DNA from: COE1 sp949066965
GTDB taxonomy: Bacteria; Bacillota; Clostridia; Lachnospirales; Lachnospiraceae
DNA: 64,000 bases
Assembly (NCBI GenBank): GCA_949066965.1
Contig: CARTDA010000007.1
Coordinates: 1-64,000, forward strand
Reading direction: 5' to 3'
In this document: piece after piece, positions 27,901-35,305 of the stretch
Position numbering within the stretch: the stretch's first letter is position 1
Layout of the letters: every line of letters begins with the position of its first letter
Translations under genes and position numbers: made by a program
The notes under the pieces: model-generated
The model's database searches: none
Told to the model about the DNA's origin: nothing
What the model saw: only the letters and a program-made list of their open reading frames with translations

Positions 27901-28518
27901 GTAAAGCCGGAGAAATTCCTTGCGGTTCCGACGGTCAAGGAATCCAACGGAAAGGCACTCAAGGCAGGAACAGACTACAAAAAGGAGTGTGCATATAGCT
28001 ACGTAAACCAGACGACCGTAGCAAACAGTGGCCAGGAGAACATTGTCAGGGAAGCTGGTGAAGCTGTTGTGTCGGGTGACGTTATGCCGGTAGGCACACA
28101 GGTTAAACTGACAATAAGTGCACCGGAAAATGGAAACTATACTGGAAGCAAGTCTGTTGTCTATAACATTATGAAGGCTGATATTGCAAAGGCAAAGATA
28201 AAGCTTGGCGACAAGGAATACACGGGCTATGCAGTGAACCTGACAGAGAGTGATTTTACAGAATTTAAAATGAACGGAACGGTATATACTGTTCAGTTAA
28301 ACGGAACGACGGCAACCCTTGTCGGAGCAGATGGAAAACCGATAGATGGTGGGTTTGAGATTATTTCCTATACTGGCAACGTGAATAAGGGCACGGCGAA
28401 GGTCACGCTGAAAGGGACAGGAAGCTTTGGTGGTACGATAACCAGGACCTTTAAAATTAAAGCAAACAATGTTAAGGAAAACTGGTTTGAGAAGCTTGCC
28501 AGAATGTTATTTCATTAA
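21955..28518 (+). CDS. Giant exported multidomain alpha-amylase/pullulanase (GH13)
   Basis: A 2187-aa secreted starch-degrading enzyme. The signal peptide covers about residues 1-34 (cleavage near VRA-AEQ). A Glu/Ser/Thr-rich linker runs to about 145. Then come several starch-binding-type beta domains, including two adjacent E-set/CBM48-like repeats (VKLAGTMM..., VKVAGTMT...) and CBM41-like regions (YWYSYEG...WVWEQDG). The GH13 barrel follows: DVVLNH at 1187, nucleophile Asp1270 (YYRVDTVKH), acid Glu1299 (IGEWAG) and Asp1365 (SSHDEDG). After residue 1540 there are at least five Ig-like repeats (KDFTVSYKNNK, RDYTVSYKNNK). There is no LPxTG signal; it ends WFEKLARMLFH. The repeats may bind wall or glycan. 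AGGAGG precedes the start. Whether it cuts alpha-1,4, alpha-1,6 or both cannot be told from motifs alone. Confidence 0.93.
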   Translation: MKKKRLLGKVLSLVLSAAMTVTMLPQDFTLTVRAAEQIEADGEMESQTSTSEEESLEAEPSEPAQESSIAKEKETESSTAEKTEEENGTAPGTEESSSVKETETESVTKTEEESSTVEETERETEEEEKKPEEGEPAASGNYAGPMIGSDGKVTFQYDASKETDPVNTIQVKGSWVSSWDDLIDLKDEDGDKIWSVTVGTDKITLDKTIEYGFQVNDSSGWRDDEANPFKGSGNAQIFRNPVINAETGDVTIYRYPASADENITSIQLGYKLTGADTYTKVDMDAKGKGYLKTLTGLTEGEYEYGFFVDGSTTITPDTNCSEAKFTVQVVNYPDENPDVKSPVLDVAKGEVTFNLYKPTAKEVKLAGTMMGSDDWGASAVPMTYDSDTGYWSITKALAPGRYEYKFIVDSAWITDPLNSEESRGNSTFFLPDPSGKISPEIDGRNVTFIYKDDTASDVKVAGTMTDPQWNEGALSLDKDETDGLWKLTMEDVAPGKYQYKFVVTAEGSEEANWVADPWNSKPQEDTNSIFAIAGMANASVILFKDKGKVELPANLNVYDENGNATETAVTYSFAATETIPADGVKIETIEGVITVGITETFPKDITEFTLTAASADGQKSTMTVEVMEKEYTYNIYWYSYEGHTNEDSALWVWEQDGRPGKEIAFDSVEQIGEHTWIKAELKLPYTSLGIIPKIKSEDPSSPVWTWQDSNHLYVNKDLADVTTLYIVEGISKPYTEVPEIEKREARYLIVEYIRNEDSAENWYFYTWNNGGTEFNPFVKTEDNKWIATVPVKWGLTSISYCLERADMATGEPVHWAEKDGNDYLCEMPADQNIVKIVMEEGKGITKTYAYNKGYEIEPLAGRIHFYFRDNNKFQLGNDGGYASVQVEINGQAYDMTFDNEEQRYAYDMTDLQPGEYRYRYILKETEESETQYILDAYNKEKVTDADSGIEYSVCKYEKFDLDVSAKVLNASMDYNDNNVLMVSFTGKDGANVEGMKADHATADLSALGGASDAAIDTELLALSIAVKEGTATGEKTIPVTVYDQYKNEYKAETKVTVTERDKSGDFDWDEAVIYFAVTDRFFDGNTSNNANVDKNGPSSYHGGDFAGMTQKLDYLKDLGINTIWITPIVDNSMEKGLETDVEGVTSWGYHGYWASNFEKIDDHLGTEEEFRALLNAAHDRGIKIMVDVVLNHSGYGETTKNYFNETFKDADGNAIRMLREADEEVSGSDQMTSLSGLPDFLTENSEVRELLVAWQSNWISKYPIDYYRVDTVKHVDDTTWSAFKNALTTINPDFKMIGEWAGAGYATDTGMLGTGRMDSLLDFDFNDQAQSFANGNLSSVESFLQGRNGALNNTATLGQFMSSHDEDGLIQKLISENKISEDRAMELFKVVASLQITAKGQPVIYYGEEVGQYGANNYPYQTNRYDFDWSRVNDDNTMLNHYKKLLEIRNHYPQVFAKGNRSTVTVNNDAQYDVFSRSYGDTVIYVGLNNAQRAQSVTFQAPAAVYQDLYSGEFYNTDEKGALTVEIPAAADGGTVMLLKTEYDPNNLWVSRIPDQTYTGSAIKLDSSSLVVRLGGRRLQEGKDFTVSYKNNKNASTDSTKATVTIKGKGNFTEQKTVEFNIAKKNIDSQDVVLTCNDVLAYNANKAQNAAPKLKYGKISLKVNKDYTASYYAREDYDKNPAEATALTSIKDEGNYVMVINAAGNNYTGSIVKDVIITKKNPIKGAAITLSASSVSYADYDDEQKRPKVTKVKIKGKELDTSAYDVSYLWNGQIGTATAVVTVKADNTDYIGSAAKTFKVTGDKLGSVAMVDAMSIKDMVYEWASADTAEGITQEAPALKAKSGTDTFEAGRDYTVSYKNNKKVGKATVTFTGKGRYTGTISATFKINGKELKKDDITLICPEEAPYSKAGSTPEITVNYGGKVLGKNDYKVSYSNNKALTESATAQITFKGNYKGTVTAQYKVIPQNLENTVVTVKDVMYNVKPEKFLAVPTVKESNGKALKAGTDYKKECAYSYVNQTTVANSGQENIVREAGEAVVSGDVMPVGTQVKLTISAPENGNYTGSKSVVYNIMKADIAKAKIKLGDKEYTGYAVNLTESDFTEFKMNGTVYTVQLNGTTATLVGADGKPIDGGFEIISYTGNVNKGTAKVTLKGTGSFGGTITRTFKIKANNVKENWFEKLARMLFH

Positions 28519-28537
28519 GATGGGCATTGAATAAGTT

Positions 28538-28573
28538 GGGCAGGGGAAAGAATTTTCCCCTGCCCGATTTTTT
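28538..28573. terminator. Strong bidirectional terminator
   Basis: GGGCAGGGGAAA pairs with TTTCCCCTGCCC, followed by a T6 run on the plus strand. It also lies just after the stop of the minus-strand gene. Confidence 0.85.
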
Positions 28574-28584
28574 ACGAAATTTTT

Positions 28585-29484
28585 TTAGTTCGCCATCATA
28601 TCATCAATATTTGTGATAATCGCCTTCAGTGACTTTGTGATGTCCGAGTCTACCTGAAATTTGACAAGCTCGCTCAGTATCTGCTTTGCCCTGGTGGTGT
28701 CATAAAGCTCAAGGGCATGAAATGCTTCCTGAAGCTGTTCGCTCCATTTCTTGAAAGTCATGTGGTTGCCATCCTTGTCAACGGCATCCTCCTTCAGGTC
28801 AAGTGATTTTACGTACTCATTTAATATGGTATAAGCCTCGTCCAGCTCAAGTGAAAGCTTTTTCCAGTTGGCGCGCACGACGTCAAGGCTGCCTGCATAT
28901 GCCTCTATTTCATGGAAAAATGCCGTATCCGTGAGGGTTATCAGTCCCAGCTCGTTCGCCCGTACCCGCAGGGCATGGGCGCTTGTGCCATACTGAATCA
29001 GTGTGCCTGCCTGCATCAGGTCATAGAGCGTGTCCTCATATTTGTCGCATTCCCGCAAAAAAGAAAGAGCACGCTCGTTGTACGCCTCGATGTTTTGCCC
29101 GAGCCTTGCCAGTGCAGCATCGACATCAATTCCGTGGCGGGCAAGATAGCGCATTTTAATCTTGCTGTCGCTGATTAAAGTATCGGGAATCTGCTGCTGG
29201 ATGCTGTTGATGACCTGCTTGGCATGGTACGCCATCATGGAAATCTGCTGCTTCTGTGCAAGCAGTTTTACCTGCTTGTGAAAAAAGCATACAGCCGCAA
29301 GCAGTGCAAGCCCTGTAGGAATAATCCCTGCAAGAGACCAGAGCACAGCCAGAGGCAGGATGCCAAGTGCACAGAGCGCTCCGACAATAAGTGACACGAC
29401 TGTCATAAAAACCAGCCATATCAGGGCAGACTTGCTGACAATCCGGTTCATCTCGCCGCATATTTGGTTGTAACTGTATTCCAT
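28585..29484 (-). CDS. Membrane protein with Hpt-like domain
   Basis: 299 aa. Two hydrophobic segments (about 18-41 and 46-68) are followed by a helical cytoplasmic part. Residues about 118-205 resemble a histidine phosphotransfer (Hpt) domain: GIDVDAALARLG, LRECDKYEDTLYDLM, then AHALRVRANELGL, where His170 would be the phospho-accepting histidine. The usual Lys two residues after this His is replaced by Arg. The C-terminal 80 residues are helical with a charged linker. An Hpt domain fused to membrane segments, with no kinase or receiver nearby, is unusual; it may take phosphate from a distant kinase or be a degenerate relative. Confidence 0.5.
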   Translation of the reverse strand: MEYSYNQICGEMNRIVSKSALIWLVFMTVVSLIVGALCALGILPLAVLWSLAGIIPTGLALLAAVCFFHKQVKLLAQKQQISMMAYHAKQVINSIQQQIPDTLISDSKIKMRYLARHGIDVDAALARLGQNIEAYNERALSFLRECDKYEDTLYDLMQAGTLIQYGTSAHALRVRANELGLITLTDTAFFHEIEAYAGSLDVVRANWKKLSLELDEAYTILNEYVKSLDLKEDAVDKDGNHMTFKKWSEQLQEAFHALELYDTTRAKQILSELVKFQVDSDITKSLKAIITNIDDMMAN

Positions 29485-29515
29485 TATGTATTCCTCCGTT
29501 AAAAATCCCTTTTAC

Positions 29516-29583
29516 AGGGCGTGTCCGAATAATGCTTTCTGCCGGCTGTGCAGATGGCAGGAATTATTTTTCAGACACGTCCT
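29516..29583. repeat. 68-bp palindromic element (MITE-like)
   Basis: The outer arms AGGGCGTGTCCGAATAAT and ATTATTTTTCAGACACGTCCT are imperfect inverted repeats. A nested TTCTGCC/GGCAGGAA pair lies inside. It sits between two minus-strand genes. Confidence 0.7.
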
Positions 29584-29696
29584 AAAGCAGTGGAAGTGTT
29601 CTTAAATAATAGTTTATCACACTTTACCGCGTGAAAAAAGGGAAAAAGCGTGTTCGGCAAAAAAAGGAAATGGAAACACATACTGGACAGGAACAC

Positions 29697-30269
29697 TTAT
29701 TTTGCACGTCCATAGCTGGAAAACTCGGACTTATTCAAAATAAGGGATATAAATGTAAGCACAAAAAACAAAATCATGGTGTCAATCGGCAGCATAATGA
29801 CATTTTTGATGATGCGCGCGGGAAGAATCGCCACAAAGGACTTGCCACCCAGCATCGAGAGCCACAGCGTGTTCAGACCGCAGTTCACAATCAGTTTTAC
29901 CAGAAATTCGGCAATGAAAATGCGCCATACCCTGACGGGCTTCCTGTGCAGGATGAAACCGTATATGACGCCGGCAACCATGACATTGAACGTATAGCCA
30001 AAGAAAAAGGCGCCTCCGTCAGGCTTTAGGAAGTATTTCAGGATGTCAAGCACAGCCCCGAAGACTGCCCCGACAAACGGCCCAAACATATACTCGACAA
30101 TGCGGTTCGGATAACCGGAGAAACCGATGCGGATATTGGGCGTGATAAAGATGGAAGTGGTGTAGTTCAGGACAATGGCAAGCGCCGCCATCAGTCCGCA
30201 GAGGGTGAGATTCCGGGTGACCGTGAGCTCCTTCATGGAGTCCAGATAGTGTTTCTTCAATTTTTGCAT
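29697..30269 (-). CDS. folT: ECF transporter S component, folate type
   Basis: A 190-aa polytopic membrane protein, the substrate-binding (S) subunit of an energy-coupling-factor importer. It shows about six hydrophobic segments and the family-like LTLCGLMAALAIVLNY...RIGFSGYPNRIVEYMFGP...DILKYFLKPDGGAFFFGYTFN. Folate specificity is supported by a tetrahydrofolate riboswitch directly upstream (30375-30476). The EcfA/EcfT energising subunits are not in the window and are probably shared. The start at 30269 is set by AAAGGAGG just upstream; the open frame extends 13 codons further without a better site. Confidence 0.88.
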   Translation of the reverse strand: MQKLKKHYLDSMKELTVTRNLTLCGLMAALAIVLNYTTSIFITPNIRIGFSGYPNRIVEYMFGPFVGAVFGAVLDILKYFLKPDGGAFFFGYTFNVMVAGVIYGFILHRKPVRVWRIFIAEFLVKLIVNCGLNTLWLSMLGGKSFVAILPARIIKNVIMLPIDTMILFFVLTFISLILNKSEFSSYGRAK

Positions 30270-30374
30270 AAAAAAACCTCCTTTATGCAGCAGCCTGAAA
30301 CTACACAAATGAGACTTTCAAACAAGGCATTCGAAAAAGAACATTCGACACTGACCTCAAAGATATCAAATATG

Positions 30375-30476
30375 TAGCAGCGGGATGCGAACCTCGTACC
30401 GCAAAACAAACTGTTTTTTCGTCCCTGTGACAACTCCCTGTTCACAAGGCACTTAACGCACGCGATTCTACTCTGC
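30375..30476 (-). promoter_or_regulatory. Tetrahydrofolate (THF) riboswitch
   Basis: Read on the minus strand it begins GCAGAGTAG, then CGTTAAGTGCC, GTGAACAGGGAGTTG, GGGACGAAAA, and ends CGCATCCCGCTGC. The terminal arms GCAG/CTGC close the junction. These blocks match the conserved core of the THF-I riboswitch as I know it. It lies 105 bases before the folate S-component gene, as expected for folate-dependent repression. Confidence 0.88.
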
Positions 30477-30576
30477 AATGAATCAAAGTAAATTGTTACA
30501 CGCGGCATAATCATATGCCGCTAATGGCACTATACACTATATGGCTGCATTTGTAAAGAAAAAAATCAATGGCAGA

Positions 30577-30596
30577 GCCGAAGGCTGAACTGTTAC
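30577..30596. repeat. Solo end of the 138-bp repeat family
   Basis: The 20 bases GCCGAAGG-TGAACTGTT-C match 18 of 20 positions of the right end of the element at 43563-43700. A related GTAATAGTTCAG occurs at about 30675, in the opposite orientation. Confidence 0.45.
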
Positions 30597-30745
30597 GACG
30601 GTACAGCCATAACGGCACATTACACTTGTGAAATAAGAACGGATTGTGTATACTAAAAATATCGGAAAAGTTCTGTAATAGTTCAGCATTCATGCTGGAA
30701 CGAAGGATTTTTGTGGATTTATTGTCGGATAAGGAGGTATGCGAT
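30597..30745 (+). other. Intergenic region, no clear gene
   Basis: The stretch between the riboswitch region and the small ORF at 30746 holds only repeat-like remnants. I see no convincing coding frame or well-formed promoter. Confidence 0.4.
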
Positions 30746-30811
30746 ATGACAATGGCACAGTTTTCAAGGGATGAAATATTAATATATCAGGGACACACGA
30801 GTTATAAATAA
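30746..30811 (+). CDS. Small ORF (21 aa) with strong ribosome-binding site
   Basis: AAGGAGG lies 8 bases before the ATG; the peptide is MTMAQFSRDEILIYQGHTSYK. It ends 49 bases before the Mrr-type nuclease gene. It may be a short leader peptide or the truncated start of a lost gene; only the Shine-Dalgarno supports translation. Confidence 0.3.
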   Translation: MTMAQFSRDEILIYQGHTSYK

Positions 30812-30860
30812 GGAGCTGTCAAATAACGCAAGGATAAAATATGGAAAAAGGAAGTCGGAA

Positions 30861-31322
30861 ATGAATTCATATATGAATACACAGTTATTGGTCGTAACAG
30901 CAGTTGTGGCCGTCATTGCGCTGACTGCCGTGGCAGGCGTCCTGCTTTGCAGGCAGTTTCGCAGAAATGCCAGGACAAGGGAACTGGACGAGATGGACGG
31001 CTTCGACTTTGAATATTACTGCGCGGATTTGCTTTCAGCCAATGGATTTGTTGACGTGCAGGTCACAAGGAGCAGCGGTGACTACGGAATTGACATTCTT
31101 GCGGAGAAGGATGGCGTCACCTATGCCATACAGTGCAAGCGCTACACAGGGCTTGTCGGCGTGAAGGCAGTGCAGGAGGCTTACGCAGGGCGCGACTACT
31201 ATGACAGGATGGTTGGTGCAGTGCTGACAAACCAGTATTTTACAAAACCTGCAGTGCAGGCGGCGCGCAAGCTGAAAATACTTTTGTGGGACAGGGATTA
31301 CCTGCAGGCGATGGAAGAATAA
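30861..31322 (+). CDS. Membrane-anchored Mrr-type restriction endonuclease-like protein
   Basis: 153 aa. One N-terminal membrane segment (about 8-30) is followed by a short basic linker and an Mrr_cat-type PD-(D/E)XK domain. Core residues are Asp78 (SSGDYGIDIL) and Gln91-Cys-Lys93 (AIQCKRY), with Glu51 in the preceding helix (DFEYYCADLL). Proteins with this anchor-plus-Mrr layout are common in Firmicutes. They may cleave incoming or modified DNA at the membrane, but few have been tested. The next gene (ylmH) starts 25 bases later on the same strand. Confidence 0.85.
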   Translation: MNSYMNTQLLVVTAVVAVIALTAVAGVLLCRQFRRNARTRELDEMDGFDFEYYCADLLSANGFVDVQVTRSSGDYGIDILAEKDGVTYAIQCKRYTGLVGVKAVQEAYAGRDYYDRMVGAVLTNQYFTKPAVQAARKLKILLWDRDYLQAMEE

Positions 31323-31347
31323 GCCACAAGCCGGAAAGGGAAGGAAT

Positions 31348-32106
31348 ATGGATTCGGAAGATATTTTATGGAAAAAGCGGTTAGGGGAGCTTGCTGACAA
31401 GGCGTACAATAACAGCCAGTACCTGTTTACGGGATTTTTGTCGGCATCGGAGCTTGATATCTACTATCAGATGGAGCGCGAACTTTCTTATGCCGCCGTC
31501 ACGGCATTTGGGGGGACGGCAGACTGCGAGCGGGTGATGCTGCGCTTCGGCAGTGAGGAGCTATGCGGGTATGAGGAGCGTTTTCCGATAGCGTGTATTG
31601 AGATTGCACCGCTGGTTGAAAAATTTGGCGAGGAGCTGAGCCACAGGGATTACCTTGGTGCGCTGATGAACCTTGGCATTGAGCGCAGTACGTTAGGCGA
31701 CATTGTGATTGCAGGCAAACATGCATTCCTGTTCTGCGCGGAGAAAATGGCGCCCTATATCCTCGATAACCTGAACAAGGTGCGTCATACCAATGTAAAC
31801 TGCCGGATTGCAGAAAAGATACCGGAATCAACCATCACGCATTTCGAACGAAGGACTGTACAGGTCAGCGCGGCGCGAGCCGACAGCATTATATCCAAAG
31901 TCTACAATCTGTCAAGAAGCGGCAGTGTCGACCTGTTCCGGGCAAAAAAGGTGCTGATTAACGGAAGGGTGAATGAAAATAATGCGGGTCAGTTAAAGCC
32001 TGGGGAAACCGTTTCCGTGCGGGGATTCGGGCGATTCCGTTTTGTGGAAATATCGGGTGAGACGCGCAAGGGAAAGCTGAATGCCGCGGTTGATGTTTTT
32101 TGTTAG
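31348..32106 (+). CDS. ylmH: YlmH-family S4-domain RNA-binding protein
   Basis: 252 aa. The N-terminal two-thirds match the YlmH layout (FTGFLSASELDIYYQME, IAPLVEKFGEELSHRDYLGALMNLGIERSTLGDI). An S4 RNA-binding domain at about 183-245 contains SRSGSVDLFRAKKVLINGRVNENN. YlmH family members bind ribosomes/50S-tRNA complexes and are linked to ribosome quality control, and in some species to cell division clusters. Here it is not next to divIVA or sepF; its neighbour is an Mrr-type nuclease. The start has GGAAGGGAAGG upstream. Confidence 0.88.
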   Translation: MDSEDILWKKRLGELADKAYNNSQYLFTGFLSASELDIYYQMERELSYAAVTAFGGTADCERVMLRFGSEELCGYEERFPIACIEIAPLVEKFGEELSHRDYLGALMNLGIERSTLGDIVIAGKHAFLFCAEKMAPYILDNLNKVRHTNVNCRIAEKIPESTITHFERRTVQVSAARADSIISKVYNLSRSGSVDLFRAKKVLINGRVNENNAGQLKPGETVSVRGFGRFRFVEISGETRKGKLNAAVDVFC

Positions 32107-32137
32107 ATAAAATTTTTCTGAATATTAAAATTCTCCA

Positions 32138-32165
32138 TTGATTTATTTTTTAATCGTGATATGAT
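32138..32165 (+). promoter_or_regulatory. Promoter of the MATE gene
   Basis: TTGATT, a 16-base spacer and TATGAT with extended TGA upstream, about 45 bases before the ATG. Confidence 0.55.
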
Positions 32166-32210
32166 AGTGCTTCAAGAACAAAAAGACATCATATTGCGGA
32201 GGATTAAATT

Positions 32211-33566
32211 ATGGAAAAACAGGCAGTTTTCAGTATGACAGAGGGAAGCCCGGTAAAGCTTCTTATCAAATTCACAATCCCAATGCTGATTGGAAACCTT
32301 TTCCAGCAGTTTTACAACATGGTAGACTCAATTGTGGTCGGGCGCTTTGTCGGACCAAACGCGCTGGCGGCAGTCGGCGCAACCGGCTCCCTGAACTTCC
32401 TGTTTTTTGCGATGAGCTTTGGCATTGCGGCAGGCGTGGGTGTCGTAGTGTCCCAGTACTTTGGCGCGGACAGGATGGACATGGTTGAGAAAAGCATTAT
32501 CAATGGCATGTATCTGCTGGCGGTAGTTTCGCTTTTTATGGGTATCATAGGTGTTGCCACGGCGCGGTGGGTGCTTGTGGCACTCAACACGCCGGATGTG
32601 ATTCTTGATGATGCGGTTATCTATATGAGGGTATCCTGTGCGGGTATTCTGGCAATCGCGGCATACAATGGCGTGGCATCGGTGCTGCGTGCACTGGGCG
32701 ATTCCAAGACACCGCTGTATTTTATGGTGCTTTCGTGTTTTATCAACATTGGCCTTGACCTCCTGTTCGTCATCGAATACGGATGGTCTGTTTTTGGGGT
32801 GGCGCTGGCGACGGTCATTGCACAGCTCGTGGCAGCCATCGGCGCATTTATCTATGCCCTGCGCAAAATTTCATGTTTCCGCGTGAAAAAGGAGAACAGG
32901 TCTGTACGCGGTGACATTATACGGCGGTGTTTTGTGCTCGGGATGCCGATTGCGTTCCAGAATGCGCTGATTGCGTTTTCATGCATTTTCCTTCAGCGGA
33001 TTGTCAACGGATTCGGGGAGAGCGTGGTTGCAGCCAACACTGCGCTCGGACGCATCGAGCAGCTGGTGCAGCAGCCATACAATTCCCTGGGTACAGCGCT
33101 TACGACATATACGGGGCAGAATATCGGCGCCGGAAAGATAGACAGGGTAAAGCAGGGGTATAAGGCAGGGTTTAAGAGCGTTGTGGTTGTCAGCATCGTC
33201 ATGCTGATACCCTGCCAGCTGTTCGGGGAAACCATTGTCAGCATTTTTGTGACAGATCCCGAGGTCATTGCCATCGGTGCGAAAGGGCTTTCGATTACGA
33301 GCTTTTTCTACTTCTTCCTCGGCATGATTTATGTTGCAAGGAGCGTCCTCAACGGTGTGGGAGACGCTGCGTTTGCCATGGTTAACGGGCTGATGGAAGT
33401 GGCAGGGCGCGTCGGGTTTGCCGTCCCGCTCACAAAGATTCCGTTTATCGGTGTATGGGGTATCTTTTTTACCACCGGATTTACATGGGCGCTGACAGGG
33501 CTTGTCACCATGGCACGCTACCATAAGGGCAGATGGGTGTTCAAGGTGACGACAACAAAATACTAA
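32211..33566 (+). CDS. MATE family efflux transporter
   Basis: A 451-aa inner-membrane antiporter with about 12 hydrophobic segments in two halves. The N-terminal SMTEGSPVKLLIKFTIPMLIGNLFQQFYNMVDSIVVGRFVG and the internal GLPxAFQN-like GMPIAFQNAL are MATE hallmarks. It would export cationic drugs or metabolites using a sodium or proton gradient; substrate is unknown. Preceded by GCGGAGGA and its own promoter; monocistronic by spacing. I see no truncation or odd feature. Confidence 0.93.
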   Translation: MEKQAVFSMTEGSPVKLLIKFTIPMLIGNLFQQFYNMVDSIVVGRFVGPNALAAVGATGSLNFLFFAMSFGIAAGVGVVVSQYFGADRMDMVEKSIINGMYLLAVVSLFMGIIGVATARWVLVALNTPDVILDDAVIYMRVSCAGILAIAAYNGVASVLRALGDSKTPLYFMVLSCFINIGLDLLFVIEYGWSVFGVALATVIAQLVAAIGAFIYALRKISCFRVKKENRSVRGDIIRRCFVLGMPIAFQNALIAFSCIFLQRIVNGFGESVVAANTALGRIEQLVQQPYNSLGTALTTYTGQNIGAGKIDRVKQGYKAGFKSVVVVSIVMLIPCQLFGETIVSIFVTDPEVIAIGAKGLSITSFFYFFLGMIYVARSVLNGVGDAAFAMVNGLMEVAGRVGFAVPLTKIPFIGVWGIFFTTGFTWALTGLVTMARYHKGRWVFKVTTTKY

Positions 33567-33595
33567 AATAGTTTAGGAATGAGTAAACAAAAATC

Positions 33596-33623
33596 TTGCA
33601 ATATTCGGCTTTGGTGTTATACT
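33596..33623 (+). promoter_or_regulatory. Promoter of the FGGY kinase-araD block
   Basis: TTGCAA, a 16-base spacer and TATACT. A 16-codon frame (33651-33701) between it and the kinase start overlaps the kinase ATG and could be a leader peptide. Confidence 0.5.
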
Positions 33624-33690
33624 TATAGATATAGGAATAAGGGACTTTTCATGAGTATACTTGAAGATGCTGTATTAGGAGGTATAACAA

Positions 33691-35286
33691 ATGGGACTTG
33701 ACGGGAAAAACGCTATTGAAAGCGGCAGGACGGCACTTGGCATTGAGTTTGGCTCGACCAGAATCAAGGCGGTACTGATTGACGAAGACCATGGGGTGCT
33801 TGCCATTGGCAACCATGACTGGGAAAACCAGCTGGTGAACAATATCTGGACCTACAGCCTTGATGCAATCTGGAGTGGCCTGCAGGATTGCTACCAGGAC
33901 CTGGCGGCACAGGTAAAAAAGCAGTACGGAACGGAAATCAGGACACTCGGCTCCATTGGTTTCAGCGCCATGATGCACGGCTACATGGCATTTGACAAAA
34001 ACGGGGAGCTTCTGGTGCCTTTCCGGACATGGCGGAATACGATAACACAGGAGGCGAGTGAGAAGCTCACGGCGCTTTTTGACTATCATATCCCGCAGAG
34101 ATGGAGCATTGCACATCTGTACCAGGCAATTCTTAACGAGGAAGAACACGTAGGAAATGTGGATTTTTTTACGACACTTGCAGGCTATATCCACTGGCAG
34201 TTAAGCGGTGAGAAGGTGCTCGGCGTGGGCGAGGCATCAGGCATGTTCCCTGTCGACATCGAAACCAAGGACTTTAACAGGCGGATGACTGCCCAGTTTG
34301 ACGAGCTCGTGGCAGATAAGAATTTTGCGTGGAAGCTTGGGGACATTATGCCAAAGGTATTGGTTTCCGGCGACAGGGGCGGCACACTGACGGAGGCGGG
34401 TGCGAAGCTCCTTGATGTGACAGGCACATTGCAGGCAGGGATTCCGATGTGTCCGCCCGAGGGCGATGCGGGTACCGGCATGGTGGCGACAAACAGTGTG
34501 GCGCAGCGCACGGGCAATATCTCTGCGGGCACTTCTGTGTTTGCCATGGCAGTTCTCGAGAAGGATTTGTCAAAATCCTATGACGCGCTTGACCTTGTGA
34601 CGACACCGGACGGAAGCCTTGTGGCAATGGTGCACTGCAACAACTGTACTTCGGACTTAAATGCGTGGGTCAATATTTTTAAGGAATTTCAGGAGTCCAT
34701 GGGGCAGAAGGTGGATATGAATGAACTCTACGGGACGCTTTACAGAAAGGCACTCGAAGGCGATGCCGACTGCGGCGGGCTGCTGTCATACGGTTATTTT
34801 TCCGGTGAGCATGTGACCGGATTTGAGGAAGGAAGACCTTTGTTTGTGCGGACACCGGATGCGAAGTTTAACCTTGCCAATTTTATGCGCGTCAATCTCT
34901 TCACGGCGCTTGGCGCGATTAAAATCGGCATGGACATTCTGTTCAAGCAGGAGCATGTCACGCTGGATGAGCTTCTCGGACACGGCGGCCTGTTTAAGAC
35001 AGAGGGTGTCGGGCAGAAGGTGGTTGCCGCTGCCGTTAACGTGCCGGTTTCTGTCATGAAGACAGCAGGCGAGGGCGGTGCATGGGGCATTGCGGTGCTT
35101 GCAAACTACATGATGAAAAAAGATGCGGACGAGTCCTTGAGTGATTATCTTGGCAACAGGGTGTTTGCCGGCGAGGAGTCCGTGCGCATGGAACCGGATG
35201 CAAAGGACGTGGAGGGCTTTGAAACCTTTATCGAGCGGTATAAGAAAGGACTTGCAATCGAGCGCGCGGCAGTAGATAACATGTGA
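33691..35286 (+). CDS. FGGY-family carbohydrate kinase (ribulokinase/xylulokinase-like)
   Basis: A 531-aa sugar kinase. The N-terminal ALGIEFGSTRIKAVLID is the phosphate-binding motif of the ribokinase/hexokinase-actin fold. GFSAMMHGYMAFD fits the substrate-loop region, and the C-terminal GEGGAWGIAVLANYM fits the second nucleotide-binding region. The next gene, 19 bases later, encodes L-ribulose-5-phosphate 4-epimerase, so L-ribulose is the most likely substrate; D-xylulose remains possible. TTAGGAGG precedes the ATG. With transketolase further downstream it would feed pentoses into the pentose phosphate pathway. No isomerase or pentose transporter is nearby. Confidence 0.85.
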   Translation: MGLDGKNAIESGRTALGIEFGSTRIKAVLIDEDHGVLAIGNHDWENQLVNNIWTYSLDAIWSGLQDCYQDLAAQVKKQYGTEIRTLGSIGFSAMMHGYMAFDKNGELLVPFRTWRNTITQEASEKLTALFDYHIPQRWSIAHLYQAILNEEEHVGNVDFFTTLAGYIHWQLSGEKVLGVGEASGMFPVDIETKDFNRRMTAQFDELVADKNFAWKLGDIMPKVLVSGDRGGTLTEAGAKLLDVTGTLQAGIPMCPPEGDAGTGMVATNSVAQRTGNISAGTSVFAMAVLEKDLSKSYDALDLVTTPDGSLVAMVHCNNCTSDLNAWVNIFKEFQESMGQKVDMNELYGTLYRKALEGDADCGGLLSYGYFSGEHVTGFEEGRPLFVRTPDAKFNLANFMRVNLFTALGAIKIGMDILFKQEHVTLDELLGHGGLFKTEGVGQKVVAAAVNVPVSVMKTAGEGGAWGIAVLANYMMKKDADESLSDYLGNRVFAGEESVRMEPDAKDVEGFETFIERYKKGLAIERAAVDNM

Positions 35287-35305
35287 AAGACAGGAGGACT
35301 GTGGA

